Assembly: GCA_937920345.1 (NCBI GenBank)
Contig: CALGVA010000073.1
Location: forward strand, 62,001-126,000
Source of the DNA: an uncultured Lachnospiraceae bacterium
Lineage (GTDB): Bacteria; Bacillota; Clostridia; Lachnospirales; Lachnospiraceae
Reading direction: 5' to 3'
Length of the DNA stretch: 64,000 bases
Below the pieces are notes generated by a model that saw only the letters and a program-made list of their open reading frames with translations, made no database searches and was not told the DNA's origin. Both the position numbers and the translations under genes were made by a program. Each line of letters opens with the position of its first letter. Within the stretch, counting starts at the first letter, position 1. Positions 1 to 8,091 of this stretch are shown one piece after another.

Positions 1-495
1 TCGGTTCCGTATACGAGAGTACGCAATTCGATCACACCGAAGATGGATGCCATCGCACTTGATTTCTGTATTGAGATGGAAAAACGGGGCGTTGTCTGTG
101 TGCCGATTCCGACGAATGAAAGCGTCCGGGATGACAATACGGGCAGATGGCGTTCAGTTATTTCACAGAAACACGCGGCTCAGGCGGCCGGGCTTGGCAC
201 GATCGGCCGGCATTCGCTGCTGATTACGCCGGAGTTCGGGAGCATGGTCTGGCTGGGCGCGGTTCTGTGCGAACAGGAATTAGAGCCTGATGCGCTGAGA
301 GAGAATCTATGCAATGACTGCAGTCTTTGCGTGAAGGCATGTCCCGTGGGCGCGCTGGAAGAGCGGGAACTCAGGCAGCAGGCCTGCTGGGATCATGCCT
401 TCGGAGATGATGAGAAGCTGCAGACATGGGTGATTTCCTGTCATAAGTGCAGGGATATCTGCCCGTATAATCTGGGAACTGAAAATAAATTATAA
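1..495 (+). CDS. QueG-like 4Fe-4S protein, 3' part (5' end outside window)
   Basis: The frame is open from the first base, so the N-terminal part lies outside the window; 164 codons remain before TAA. The visible part carries GTIGRHSLLITPEFG, typical of epoxyqueuosine reductase (QueG) and related reductases. Two cysteine clusters follow, CNDCSLCVKACPVGAL and, close to the C-terminus, CHKCRDICPYN, which should hold two 4Fe-4S clusters. QueG catalyses the last step of queuosine synthesis on tRNA with cobalamin, but the cobalamin-binding part would be upstream and is not seen. Shorter QueG-like ferredoxins also exist, so the family is firm but the exact reaction is not. Confidence 0.75.
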   Translation, partial: SVPYTRVRNSITPKMDAIALDFCIEMEKRGVVCVPIPTNESVRDDNTGRWRSVISQKHAAQAAGLGTIGRHSLLITPEFGSMVWLGAVLCEQELEPDALRENLCNDCSLCVKACPVGALEERELRQQACWDHAFGDDEKLQTWVISCHKCRDICPYNLGTENKL

Positions 496-523
496 CAATG
501 GATTTCACGCCTTTATATCCGGA

Positions 524-727
524 TTAACGGATATCCAGTTCGGGCGGGACGTCAATTTCATCGGATACATATTTTCCGTTTTTCTTCCGCTGCCGGACGC
601 ACTCTGTCAGTAGATACTCAATCTGCCCGTTCACGGAGCGAAAGTCGTCTTCCGCCCATGCGGCAATTGCATCATAAAGCTTTGCGGATAATCTGAGGGG
701 CACTTGCTTCTTGCCTGAATCTCCCAT
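524..727 (-). CDS. Ribbon-helix-helix (Arc-like) DNA-binding protein
   Basis: A 67-residue protein. The start at 727 (MGDSGKK) follows GAGGATTAT; an upstream in-frame ATG at 748 has no such site. The segment VPLRLSAKLYDAIAAWAEDD followed by SVNGQIEYLLTECV reads as the short strand and two helices of the ribbon-helix-helix fold used by Arc, CopG and many antitoxins, which bind DNA as dimers on short palindromes. It lies 94 bases downstream of the SPFH gene on the same strand and is probably cotranscribed. No toxin-like gene is adjacent. Its target is unknown; the tandem TGATATCA sites before the SPFH gene are a candidate. Confidence 0.65.
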   Translation of the reverse strand: MGDSGKKQVPLRLSAKLYDAIAAWAEDDFRSVNGQIEYLLTECVRQRKKNGKYVSDEIDVPPELDIR

Positions 728-821
728 ATAATCCTCATTTCTGCGCACAGTTTTATTGCGCTGATTTATGTCATGTATGAAAATTCTTTTTCACATTTTC
801 TTAGTATAACGAACAAATAAT

Positions 822-1847
822 TTAGTAGAGACTGCCGGAATTAACGACCGGCTGTGCGTCATGGTTGCCGCACAGGACTACCAGCAGATTGGATACCATC
901 GCGGCCTTACGCTCTTCGTCAAGTTCTATGGTATGATTTTCACGCAGCCGTTCCAGAGCCATTTCGACCATGCCTACCGCGCCGTCCACGATCATTTTCC
1001 TTGCGTCGATAATAGCAGATGCCTGCTGTCTCTGCAGCATAACCGCCGCGATTTCGGGCGCATATGCGAGATAGGTGATTCTCGCTTCTATAATTTCAAG
1101 CCCCGCTTCCTCGACTTTGTTTTGAATCTCTTCGCGTATTCTTGCGGCTACCACTTCGCTGGAACCGCGCAGACTGCCTTCATCGGCCATGCCGTCTCCT
1201 GTGGTGTCCACATTGGGCGCTACGTCATAAGGGTAGATCCGCACGATGTTGCGAAGCGCGCTGTCACACTGCAGTGACAGAAATTCCTTATAGTTGTCTA
1301 CGTTAAAAACGGCTTTGGCTGTGTCCTTAATTCTCCAGGTTACCGCAATACCGATTTCCACCGGATTTCCCAGACAGTCGTTGATCTTTTGACGGCTGTT
1401 ATTCAGGGTCATGATTTTCATGGAAAGCTTTTTTGTGGGCAGCTCCTGACCGATATTGACAGAGGAATCGCCCGCACTTTTGACATCGCCGCTCTGGCTT
1501 AATCTTGTATGAGAGGCGGGGTTGACTGCGGAGCAAAACGGATTGACATAGTAGAAACCGTCGCCCTTGAGTGTGCCGATATATTTACCGAATAGAGTCA
1601 GTACCACTGCTTCCTGCGGCTTTAAGATTGTCAGACCGCAGAACAGAATCCAGCCCAGCAATATGAAAATAAGGCTTATTACAAAAACAGTGATCGTGAC
1701 CGGCGTAGCTGTCTCGCCTTCAAAGTGGATGATGCCGGCGATTACTCCGGCAATGGCGGCCGCATACAGCAGGAGGGTCAGGAGCAGCATCGTCAGCCCG
1801 CTCTTTTTGCCTTGCATCAGTTTTTCTTCTAAAATAGATTCACTCAT
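822..1847 (-). CDS. SPFH/Band 7 domain membrane protein
   Basis: A 341-residue protein. The start at 1847 (MSESILEEK) follows GGAGGAAATT. Two hydrophobic segments lie near residues 20-40 and 50-72. A Band 7/SPFH domain follows (KPQEAVVLTLFGKYIGTLKG through AVTWRIKDTAKAVFNVDNY), then a helical tail rich in Glu, Ala and Arg with the usual RQQASAIIDARK stretch. SPFH proteins form large ring-like oligomers on membranes and organise membrane microdomains or regulate proteases. It leads a two-gene minus-strand unit with the ribbon-helix-helix gene. It differs from the stomatin-like protein at 55501, which pairs with NfeD; here no NfeD is present. The substrate or partner cannot be told. Confidence 0.8.
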   Translation of the reverse strand: MSESILEEKLMQGKKSGLTMLLLTLLLYAAAIAGVIAGIIHFEGETATPVTITVFVISLIFILLGWILFCGLTILKPQEAVVLTLFGKYIGTLKGDGFYYVNPFCSAVNPASHTRLSQSGDVKSAGDSSVNIGQELPTKKLSMKIMTLNNSRQKINDCLGNPVEIGIAVTWRIKDTAKAVFNVDNYKEFLSLQCDSALRNIVRIYPYDVAPNVDTTGDGMADEGSLRGSSEVVAARIREEIQNKVEEAGLEIIEARITYLAYAPEIAAVMLQRQQASAIIDARKMIVDGAVGMVEMALERLRENHTIELDEERKAAMVSNLLVVLCGNHDAQPVVNSGSLY

Positions 1848-1898
1848 AATTTCCTCCGTTCCGAAGCGGCAATGCGCCATATGTGCCTTGTTCCGTGC

Positions 1899-1952
1899 AG
1901 TATAGTGGTATGCGCTTCTGGTAAATATTTGTTTGATATCATTATGATATCA
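1899..1952 (-). promoter_or_regulatory. Promoter of the SPFH-RHH unit with tandem TGATATCA palindromes
   Basis: On the minus strand a TATACT -10 box covers 1899-1904, with a weak -35 near 1922-1927. Just upstream are two copies of the 8-bp palindrome TGATATCA (1934-1941 and 1945-1952), spaced 11 bp, about one helical turn, and forming a larger perfect dyad GATATCAT-T-ATGATATC. Such tandem short palindromes suit ribbon-helix-helix repressors, and one is encoded in this unit. Operator function is inferred. Confidence 0.4.
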
Positions 1953-2004
1953 TATTGAATCAAAATGTCAAGAGGGGTAAGAGAGAAATAAACATTCATG
2001 CACG

Positions 2005-2033
2005 TTGACGAAAACATACGGGATACTTATAAT
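2005..2033 (+). promoter_or_regulatory. Sigma-A promoter for the DUF4422 gene
   Basis: TTGACG, a 17-bp spacer and a perfect TATAAT, about 95 bases ahead of the start at 2128. Confidence 0.65.
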
Positions 2034-2127
2034 GAAAAAGGATTGCGGCAAGTCTGCAGTCACAGCATATATGTTATGAAAATACTGCGTATGAGTATAT
2101 AAAACAGAAAAGCAGAAACGAGGATTA

Positions 2128-3276
2128 ATGCCCATGTCAGTAACCATTTTTACGATGACACATAAGAAATTTCCGGGACCGCCGGACCCGATTTATATGC
2201 CTCTGCATGTGGGGCGTGCGAATGCGGAGGACTTCGGCTATGCCGGCGATGATACGGGTGATAATATATCTGCGAAGAATTGTTATTACGGGGAACTGAC
2301 GGGCGTGTACTGGGTATGGAAGAACATCCGCACGACGGGTTATGTGGGAGTCTGCCATTACCGCCGGTATTTTTGCACCGAGGAGGGCAGAATCCTGAAT
2401 GAGCGGGATTATATGTCGATCTTACAGGACTATGACATGATCGTCTCTAAGAAACTGAAGCTCAACTATTCCTATTTTGACGGATACGCAAGTGATTACA
2501 ATATTTTCGATCTGGTTACGACCGGTGAGGTGATCCGGCAGATCTATCCGGAATATTATGATACCTTTGAGCGGCTGGTGCATGGCAACGGCACTTATTT
2601 CGGCAACATGATGGCTGCTTCCAAGGAACTGTATGACGAGTATGCCGAGTGGCTTTTCACTGTTTTTGCAGAGGTAGAGAAAAGGATCGATCCCGACGGG
2701 TATGATGATTATCATAAACGTGTGTACGGTTTTATATCGGAGTTTCTGCTGTATGTCTGGGTGGAAGTGAAGGGACTGAGAGTCTATGAGTGCAAGGTGG
2801 GTATGACTACCGAGAAATATGAGACAAGACAGATGAAGGAGCAGCTTGCGGCATACTTTCAACAGGGGGATCTGACCGGAGCGAAGGAATACTTTCTGGG
2901 CGTACTGGAGAGAAGGCCGGATGTGCTGATGGAGGCATCGGATATTACGGGGGAATTGAAGCTGTCCATGCAGGTAATCGCCGTCTGCGAATTGGAGCGG
3001 CAGGCGTACGGAGAAAGCGTGCTGGACAGAGTCAGAGAGAGGCACAGGAAGGCCGCCGGCAGTCAGGAGAAAATATTTGAGGAGCTCATGCACTATTTCG
3101 GCCGATTGAACGAGATCGTGAGCAGCTGCAGGATCAAGCAGCCAGGCGAAGCGGATATCAGGTTTCTGCTGGAGGAAAAGCCGAGCGATATTGCCGTAGA
3201 GGCTTCCGCAAGGCTCTTTATCACGGGAGAGAAAGAGCTTGCAGAAGTTATGGAATACATCGGGAAATACAGATGA
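2128..3276 (+). CDS. DUF4422 glycosyltransferase-like protein
   Basis: A 382-residue protein; its start is preceded by GAGG. The N-terminal 240 residues match the DUF4422 family of exopolysaccharide and capsule glycosyltransferases: MTHKKFPGPPDPIYMPLHVG at the start, then ELTGVYWVWKN, GVCHYRRYF and NMMAASKELYDEYAEWLF. The C-terminal 140 residues are mostly charged helix and look like a separate appended region. Such enzymes usually sit in polysaccharide clusters, but this gene stands alone between its own promoter and a convergent lipoprotein gene. No signal peptide or membrane segment is seen, so it is probably cytoplasmic. The sugar donor and acceptor cannot be read from the sequence. Confidence 0.75.
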   Translation: MPMSVTIFTMTHKKFPGPPDPIYMPLHVGRANAEDFGYAGDDTGDNISAKNCYYGELTGVYWVWKNIRTTGYVGVCHYRRYFCTEEGRILNERDYMSILQDYDMIVSKKLKLNYSYFDGYASDYNIFDLVTTGEVIRQIYPEYYDTFERLVHGNGTYFGNMMAASKELYDEYAEWLFTVFAEVEKRIDPDGYDDYHKRVYGFISEFLLYVWVEVKGLRVYECKVGMTTEKYETRQMKEQLAAYFQQGDLTGAKEYFLGVLERRPDVLMEASDITGELKLSMQVIAVCELERQAYGESVLDRVRERHRKAAGSQEKIFEELMHYFGRLNEIVSSCRIKQPGEADIRFLLEEKPSDIAVEASARLFITGEKELAEVMEYIGKYR

Positions 3277-3308
3277 GGTGCGGAACCCGGCATAGCAGGA
3301 ACCGCAGC

Positions 3309-4730
3309 CTATAACATCAGTTCGTCCACACTTACCGTCGGATCATTGATATCCCCTTTGACCTTGCCGAGATATACGAGAGTGTGATCCTGCGTATAGC
3401 GGTAGAAATAGCTGTAATATCCGTAGTCTTCTTCTGTGGGGCCGGATTCATACGATACATACACCAGCTCGATATAGGCATCCTCCGGCTGCAGATCATA
3501 CAGAGCGGTCTCCGCCCAGTCGGGAAAATGCCGGAGCTGTTCCTGTATTCCGGCGGCGCCCTCTTTGGCAAAGTCGGTATCATTGATGATCAGACTGGGT
3601 ACGATTTCAGCCGTACCGTCTTCTTTTTCCACCGTTTCCGAATAAATAAGAACAGTGTCCTCTTCCCCGTCGCCGTTCAGGTCGGCGGAGCAGGTTCCGT
3701 GCGGCTGCATTTTCAGGACGAATCTGTCTGTCCGGGCATAGGACTCCTCCAGCCCCATATCCGCCAGATCGGCGTAGGGAATGATAAATTCGATGAGGCC
3801 GGCTGCGTAAGGACCAAGGGCGTAGGGATCGCTCATGAAGACCAGACCCGTGGTGGACAAATACCATGCGTCATCGGCATACAGCACGGATTCCAGGGAG
3901 CCGTTTGTCACGTCCTCAGCGGAAAACATGCGCATTGCGTAGGATTCGGTCTGCGCAAGCTGCTGGTTGTACGCCAGTGTGTCTTCCCGAAAAGCGACAG
4001 GGTCGTCACTGAGATCGGAGAAGGCAATCAGTTCGCCTGTCCGGGCATTGTAATTGGCGCCTCTGGCCGTCTGGCTGCCATGTGCGCCGCCGCTGTACGT
4101 CTCATAGAGCAGCCGGAAAGAGATGACGCTGCTGTCCGCCCTGACGGTCTGGAAGGTCAGTCCGTCGCTGTAGCCAAGCGGTATAAAGTCCGGGTCCTCC
4201 ATATCCTGCAGCAGTTCTTCCGCCCACGTTTCTGTCTCCGTATTTGCCTTACAGGCATCGACCCGGGCACGGATATCGGCGTTGATTTTCTCAGCCGCCT
4301 CCGGATTTCCCTCCATGGTGACAACGGGATATTCAGCCCATCTGGAGTAATACACAGTGCCGTTCTCTGTCGTTTTATTGTCTTCCTCTGTCCGCATTTG
4401 AATGTCGATTCCGGACGCGACAGAATTGACATAAGTGTCATTTTCTACAGCATTCCCATCAGTTTCCGTATTTTCTGCGGTATTTTCGACGGACGAATCC
4501 GCAGTCCCGGCTGTACTGCCGTCATCAGGCTGACCGGATTCGTCTGGCAGGGCATCCTCGGCCGTGCCGGAACCGGTTGTATTTTTGCCGCAGGCTGTAC
4601 AGCCTAATGCCGCGCACAGCAGCAGGGCGCAGACCAGCCTGCGTCTGTACTTTACGATGCCGGGCTTTTTCTCTGTCTTTGGATCAGGTGTAACCTGTAC
4701 TGTGATATAATTCTTTGATTGTATATTCAT
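3309..4730 (-). CDS. DUF3298-containing lipoprotein
   Basis: A 473-residue exported protein. The start at 4730 (MNIQSKNY) is chosen because GGAGG stands 11 bases upstream; longer in-frame starts lack a site. An Arg-rich stretch (YRRRLVC) precedes a hydrophobic segment ending in ALGCTACGK, a lipobox-like signal, so it is probably anchored outside the membrane. A low-complexity Asp/Thr/Gly linker follows. The next part resembles the DUF4163/DUF3298 pair found in RsiV-type proteins (YETYSGGAHGSQ, then GLVFMSDPYALGPYAAG). The C-terminal part has a calcium-binding-like repeat, ADLNGDGEEDTVLIY. It converges on the DUF4422 gene. The function is unknown; a wall-sensing role is only a guess. Confidence 0.7.
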   Translation of the reverse strand: MNIQSKNYITVQVTPDPKTEKKPGIVKYRRRLVCALLLCAALGCTACGKNTTGSGTAEDALPDESGQPDDGSTAGTADSSVENTAENTETDGNAVENDTYVNSVASGIDIQMRTEEDNKTTENGTVYYSRWAEYPVVTMEGNPEAAEKINADIRARVDACKANTETETWAEELLQDMEDPDFIPLGYSDGLTFQTVRADSSVISFRLLYETYSGGAHGSQTARGANYNARTGELIAFSDLSDDPVAFREDTLAYNQQLAQTESYAMRMFSAEDVTNGSLESVLYADDAWYLSTTGLVFMSDPYALGPYAAGLIEFIIPYADLADMGLEESYARTDRFVLKMQPHGTCSADLNGDGEEDTVLIYSETVEKEDGTAEIVPSLIINDTDFAKEGAAGIQEQLRHFPDWAETALYDLQPEDAYIELVYVSYESGPTEEDYGYYSYFYRYTQDHTLVYLGKVKGDINDPTVSVDELML

Positions 4731-4810
4731 TCGTGTAAATTCCTCCATGTGGCATGCATGCCGGCGGTAAAGGAAAATGCATACCGACATGCCGAATTTT
4801 ATGATGTTTT

Positions 4811-4816
4811 ATTATA
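4811..4816 (-). promoter_or_regulatory. Possible -10 box of the DUF3298 gene
   Basis: A perfect TATAAT on the minus strand, 81 bases upstream of the start at 4730. No good -35 box is visible, so this is tentative. Confidence 0.3.
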
Positions 4817-4935
4817 CATAGAATCCCATCGGATTATTAGTGATCGTATGGCTTAGTATGGCATGGGGATGCGGAAATGGCAATACGGATAGATAAAATG
4901 ATGCAAAAATGATGCAATGCTGTTTCATCGGGGCC

Positions 4936-4954
4936 GCGAAGCGAATCCCGCAAA
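4936..4954. repeat. Dispersed GCGAAGCGAATC repeat, copy 1
   Basis: A 19-bp block (GCGAAGCGAATCCCGCAAA) that recurs with one change at 21020-21038. It contains the very stable mini-hairpin sequence GCGAAGC. A run of seven T follows about 14 bases later. It lies in the gap between the lipoprotein and the ABC transporter promoter. Confidence 0.5.
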
Positions 4955-4998
4955 CGGGCTCTGCACGTTTTTTTGTTCTTTTCAACAGGTTTTCTTTG

Positions 4999-5007
4999 TG
5001 ATATAAT
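4999..5007 (+). promoter_or_regulatory. Extended -10 promoter of the first amino acid ABC operon
   Basis: TGATATAAT, an extended -10 element with perfect TATAAT at 5002-5007, 67 bases before the permease start. The -35 region (TTTTCA at 17 bp) is weak, as is usual for extended -10 promoters. Confidence 0.55.
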
Positions 5008-5073
5008 AGCCGAAGATTTGGCAGAGTGCATATATATGCAGAATATACATATTGAATGAAAGGATACGGACGA

Positions 5074-5772
5074 ATGACAGAGATTCAAGCATGGTTTACT
5101 GAGTTCGGTGAATTATTTAATCAGTGTTTTATCAGGGAAGACCGGTACAAGCTGTTACTCAGCGGAATCGGCGTTACCATTAAGGTTTCTCTTTTGGCGG
5201 TTATCATCGGTATTTTTATCGGTATGATGATTGCGCTGTGCAATCTGTCTAAAAGAAAGCTGTTAAGAGCGATTGGCGGGGTCTACACGGACATCATACG
5301 GGGTACGCCGTCCGTTACGCAGCTGATGATAATTTACTTCGTCTTCTTTGCGACGGTGAATCTCAGCAAATGGATCATTGCGGCGATTGCGTTCGGCATT
5401 AATTCCGGCGCGTATGTGTCTGAGATCATCAGAGGCGGTATTCTTTCCGTAGATCACGGACAGACGGAAGCAGGCAGATCTCTGGGACTGAATGCCTTTC
5501 AGACGATGACGAGAATCGTGATTCCGCAGGCGGTCAAGAATATTTTCCCGGCGCTGTGCAATGAGTTTATCGTGCTTATCAAGGAAACGGCTATTGTCGG
5601 TTATGTGGGACTGATGGATATCCAGAAGGCGGGCGACTTTATCAAGAGCGCTACATTTAAAGCACCCATGCCTCTCTTTGGAACGGCAGTAATCTATTAT
5701 GTTCTTATTAAAATATTGACGCTGGCGCTCCGGCAGGTCGAGAAGCAGCTGCGCAAATCCGATGTCAGGTAG
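5074..5772 (+). CDS. Polar amino acid ABC transporter, permease
   Basis: A 232-residue inner-membrane protein of the HisM/GlnP family. The start at 5074 (MTEIQAW) has AAAGGA nine bases upstream; the ATG at 5056 overlaps that site. Several hydrophobic segments are visible, and the cytoplasmic EAA loop EAGRSLGLNAFQTMTRIVIP, which docks on the ATPase, is intact. The entry segment before it (YTDIIRGTPSVTQLMIIYF) is the usual HisM/GlnP signature. It is the first gene of a three-gene operon with the ATPase 12 bases downstream and the binding lipoprotein last. The amino acid carried is not defined by sequence alone. Confidence 0.9.
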   Translation: MTEIQAWFTEFGELFNQCFIREDRYKLLLSGIGVTIKVSLLAVIIGIFIGMMIALCNLSKRKLLRAIGGVYTDIIRGTPSVTQLMIIYFVFFATVNLSKWIIAAIAFGINSGAYVSEIIRGGILSVDHGQTEAGRSLGLNAFQTMTRIVIPQAVKNIFPALCNEFIVLIKETAIVGYVGLMDIQKAGDFIKSATFKAPMPLFGTAVIYYVLIKILTLALRQVEKQLRKSDVR

Positions 5773-5784
5773 GAGGGACATTTT

Positions 5785-6507
5785 ATGATTAAAGTTAAAA
5801 ACTTACATAAAAAATTTGGAGACCTGACGGTTTTAGACGGGATAGATGAGCATATTTCCCAGGGCGAGGTGGTCGTGATCATCGGACCGTCCGGTTCGGG
5901 TAAGAGCACGTTCCTCAGATGTTTAAACCTGCTTGAAAATGCGACCGACGGCGAGATCTATGTGGATGACCAGCAGATCAATGCGCCGAAAGTGAATGTG
6001 AATCAGATCAGACAGAAGATGGGCATGGTGTTTCAGCAGTTTAATCTGTTTCCGCATTTGACAATCATGGATAATATCACGCTTGCGCCGGTGCTTCTGA
6101 AGAAAATGACGAAAGCGGAGGCGATCAGGAAAGGGCAGGAACTCTTAGAGCGCGTCAATCTGTCGGAGAAGGCGGATGCCTACCCGGCACAGTTGTCCGG
6201 CGGACAGAAGCAGCGCGTGGCGATTGCGAGAGCGCTTGCCATGAACCCGGAGATCATGCTGTTTGATGAGCCTACTTCGGCGCTGGACCCGGAGATGGTA
6301 GGCGAGGTGCTGGATGTTATGAAGGATCTTGCGAAGTCCGGTATGACCATGGTGATCGTCACCCACGAGATGGGGTTTGCCAGAGAGGTGGCGTCCAGAG
6401 TGCTTTTCATCGACCAGGGTAAGGTCATGGAGAGCGGAACACCGGAAGAAGTATTTACAAATCCACAGAACGAGAGAACGAAACTGTTCTTAAGTAAGGT
6501 TCTGTAA
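5785..6507 (+). CDS. Polar amino acid ABC transporter, ATP-binding protein
   Basis: A 240-residue GlnQ/HisP-type ATPase that powers uptake with the neighbouring permease. Walker A is GPSGSGKST (residues 34-42), the Q-loop lies in GMVFQQFNLFPH, the signature is LSGGQKQR, Walker B is IMLFDEP followed by TSALDPE, and the switch histidine is in VIVTHEMGFA. The length is normal for the family. A strong AGGAGGGACATTTT site precedes the ATG, 12 bases after the permease stop, showing one operon. Confidence 0.93.
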   Translation: MIKVKNLHKKFGDLTVLDGIDEHISQGEVVVIIGPSGSGKSTFLRCLNLLENATDGEIYVDDQQINAPKVNVNQIRQKMGMVFQQFNLFPHLTIMDNITLAPVLLKKMTKAEAIRKGQELLERVNLSEKADAYPAQLSGGQKQRVAIARALAMNPEIMLFDEPTSALDPEMVGEVLDVMKDLAKSGMTMVIVTHEMGFAREVASRVLFIDQGKVMESGTPEEVFTNPQNERTKLFLSKVL

Positions 6508-6621
6508 TACCAGGATATCGGGCCGCCTGTTTTGGTATGCCGGCTGGCGCCTTGTGCCGAAGCTGGAACTGACGGGTGGTTATCAGATATACAATTAATT
6601 TATAATCAGGAGGAGATTATT

Positions 6622-7548
6622 ATGAAGAAAGTGACAAAGACAGCAGCGCTGGTACTCGCTATGGCTATGGTCATCTCTACGCTTACAGCGTGCGGGGACG
6701 ATTCCGGTGCAACAACAGATGCGGCAGTTACCGACGAGGCGGCTGCAAATGACACAGCGGATACGGCAGTTACCGACGAGGCGGCTGCAAATGACACAGC
6801 GGATACGGCAGATGCCGATGAGGCGGCCGATACGGACGCGGCACAGGGAACGGTTACAAAGACAGAGGGTGTTATGACATTCGGTACGAATGCAGAGTTT
6901 CCGCCTTTTGAGTTTGTGGCAGGTACAGGCGTGATCGACCAGTATGACGGTATCGATATGGCGATTGCAAAACAGATCGCGGAAGAGAACGGCATGACGG
7001 CGGCGATTGAGAACATGGAATTTGACTCTCTGCTCATTGCGCTGCAGAATGGTCAGATCGATGCGGTTATCGCGGGTATGACAGTGACGGAAGAGAGAAA
7101 GGAAGCGGTAGATTTCTCCACGCCTTACTACACGGCGACACAGGTCATGATCGTGAAAGAGGATTCGGATATTGCTGCTGCGGCGGATATGGCGGATAAG
7201 AAGATCTGCGTTATACAGGGCTATACCGGCGAAGTGTGCGTCAATGATATGGGATACCCTTACGAGGCGTTCAAGAAGGGTACGGAGGCAGTTATGGAAC
7301 TGGTGAACGGCAAGTGTGACGTAGTCGTGATCGACTCCGCAACGGCACAGAAATATGTGAATGACAACGAGGGTCTTAAGATCGTAGAGGACGCTGCGGC
7401 GTTCGAGGCAGAGGAATATGCGATTGCTGTCCGCAAGGGCAACACAGAGCTGCTTGATATGATCAACACGGCGATCGATGCAAAGCTTGCTGACGGCACC
7501 ATCTCTGAGTTAGGCGTGAAGTACACGGAAGAGATCACAGCCGAGTAA
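6622..7548 (+). CDS. Polar amino acid ABC transporter, substrate-binding lipoprotein
   Basis: A 308-residue protein. The start at 6622 (MKKVTK) follows AGGAGGAGATTATT; an in-frame start 90 bases upstream lacks a site. The signal peptide ends in STLTACG, a lipobox. An Ala/Asp/Thr linker with a 42-bp perfect tandem duplication leads to a class-II bilobed binding fold in the normal order: lobe 1 with NAEFPPFEF and GIDMAIAKQIA, lobe 2 with IAAAADMADKKICVIQGYTG, and the lobe 1 return near EEYAIAVRKGNTELL. It delivers a polar amino acid to the permease encoded at 5074. A terminator closes the operon. It is a useful in-window control for the rearranged binding protein at 18529. Confidence 0.9.
   Translation: MKKVTKTAALVLAMAMVISTLTACGDDSGATTDAAVTDEAAANDTADTAVTDEAAANDTADTADADEAADTDAAQGTVTKTEGVMTFGTNAEFPPFEFVAGTGVIDQYDGIDMAIAKQIAEENGMTAAIENMEFDSLLIALQNGQIDAVIAGMTVTEERKEAVDFSTPYYTATQVMIVKEDSDIAAAADMADKKICVIQGYTGEVCVNDMGYPYEAFKKGTEAVMELVNGKCDVVVIDSATAQKYVNDNEGLKIVEDAAAFEAEEYAIAVRKGNTELLDMINTAIDAKLADGTISELGVKYTEEITAE
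6724..6807 (+). repeat. 42-bp tandem duplication in a lipoprotein linker
   Basis: Two identical 42-bp units (6724-6765 and 6766-6807) in frame, each coding AVTDEAAANDTADT. They lengthen the spacer between the lipid-anchored cysteine and the binding domain without breaking the gene. Confidence 0.95.
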
Positions 7549-7596
7549 GACAGACAGGAACATTCGTATTGTTAACACGAATATGATATGATGAAA

Positions 7597-7632
7597 AAGG
7601 AGGACACTTCGCCGGAAGATGTCCTCTTTTCC
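7597..7632. terminator. Bidirectional terminator between convergent genes
   Basis: GAGGACA (7600-7606) pairs with TGTCCTC (7620-7626), with an inner CTTC/GAAG stem around the loop GCCG. A T-rich run follows on the plus strand, and the minus strand reads CTTTTT after the stem, so it can stop both the ABC operon and the zinc-ribbon gene. Confidence 0.8.
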
Positions 7633-7679
7633 ATTTCATTTTTGTGCCGGTCAGTTTCGCCGTGCCGGAAGTGTGTGAT

Positions 7680-7946
7680 TTAAGCCTTCCATCGTGCCAG
7701 CGTCGGGAAATACTGCATGAGCCCCGCTTTGGCTTCTTCGATTGTCTTGCTGCGTCCGCCTTCGACTTCGAAGGGCGCGCAGAAGTCAGCCATCTCTTCC
7801 ATCGTGCAGTCCTGTGTGAAAGCGCCGTCCTTGTAGCAGTAACAGCAGTACATATCGTTTTTACCGCCCTCCCGATCCGTTCCGTACTGTTCCTCCTGCA
7901 TCGGCATACCGCAGCTCTGGCAGATCTTTAACTGTGTTGTATCCAT
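7680..7946 (-). CDS. Small zinc-ribbon protein
   Basis: An 88-residue protein. The start at 7946 (MDTTQLK) follows AGGAGGATTACACA. Cysteine pairs ICQSCGMPM and MYCCYCYKDG form a putative zinc ribbon of the Pfam zinc-ribbon-2 type, followed by GAFTQDCTMEEMADFCAPF, which is typical of this small family. Members are often encoded beside WYL/YafY-type regulators, as here (8092-9066, same strand). The biochemical role is unknown. No membrane segment is seen. Confidence 0.75.
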   Translation of the reverse strand: MDTTQLKICQSCGMPMQEEQYGTDREGGKNDMYCCYCYKDGAFTQDCTMEEMADFCAPFEVEGGRSKTIEEAKAGLMQYFPTLARWKA

Positions 7947-8091
7947 TGTGTAATCCTCCTTATGTGGTTGCTTATTACCGTTCACCTTTCGGTGTTTTGC
8001 AAGATTACTGTAACAGATATAACCTGACACCAGCGTGTCATATTTATATGAAATTTAAAAAAATTCAATGCCTGATTCCTGCCGTCTGTGC

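Noticed and set aside
3384..4607. Plus-strand open frame of 407 codons across the DUF3298 lipoprotein
   Set aside because: The opposite strand has a proper start site, signal peptide and family motifs; this frame has none of these.
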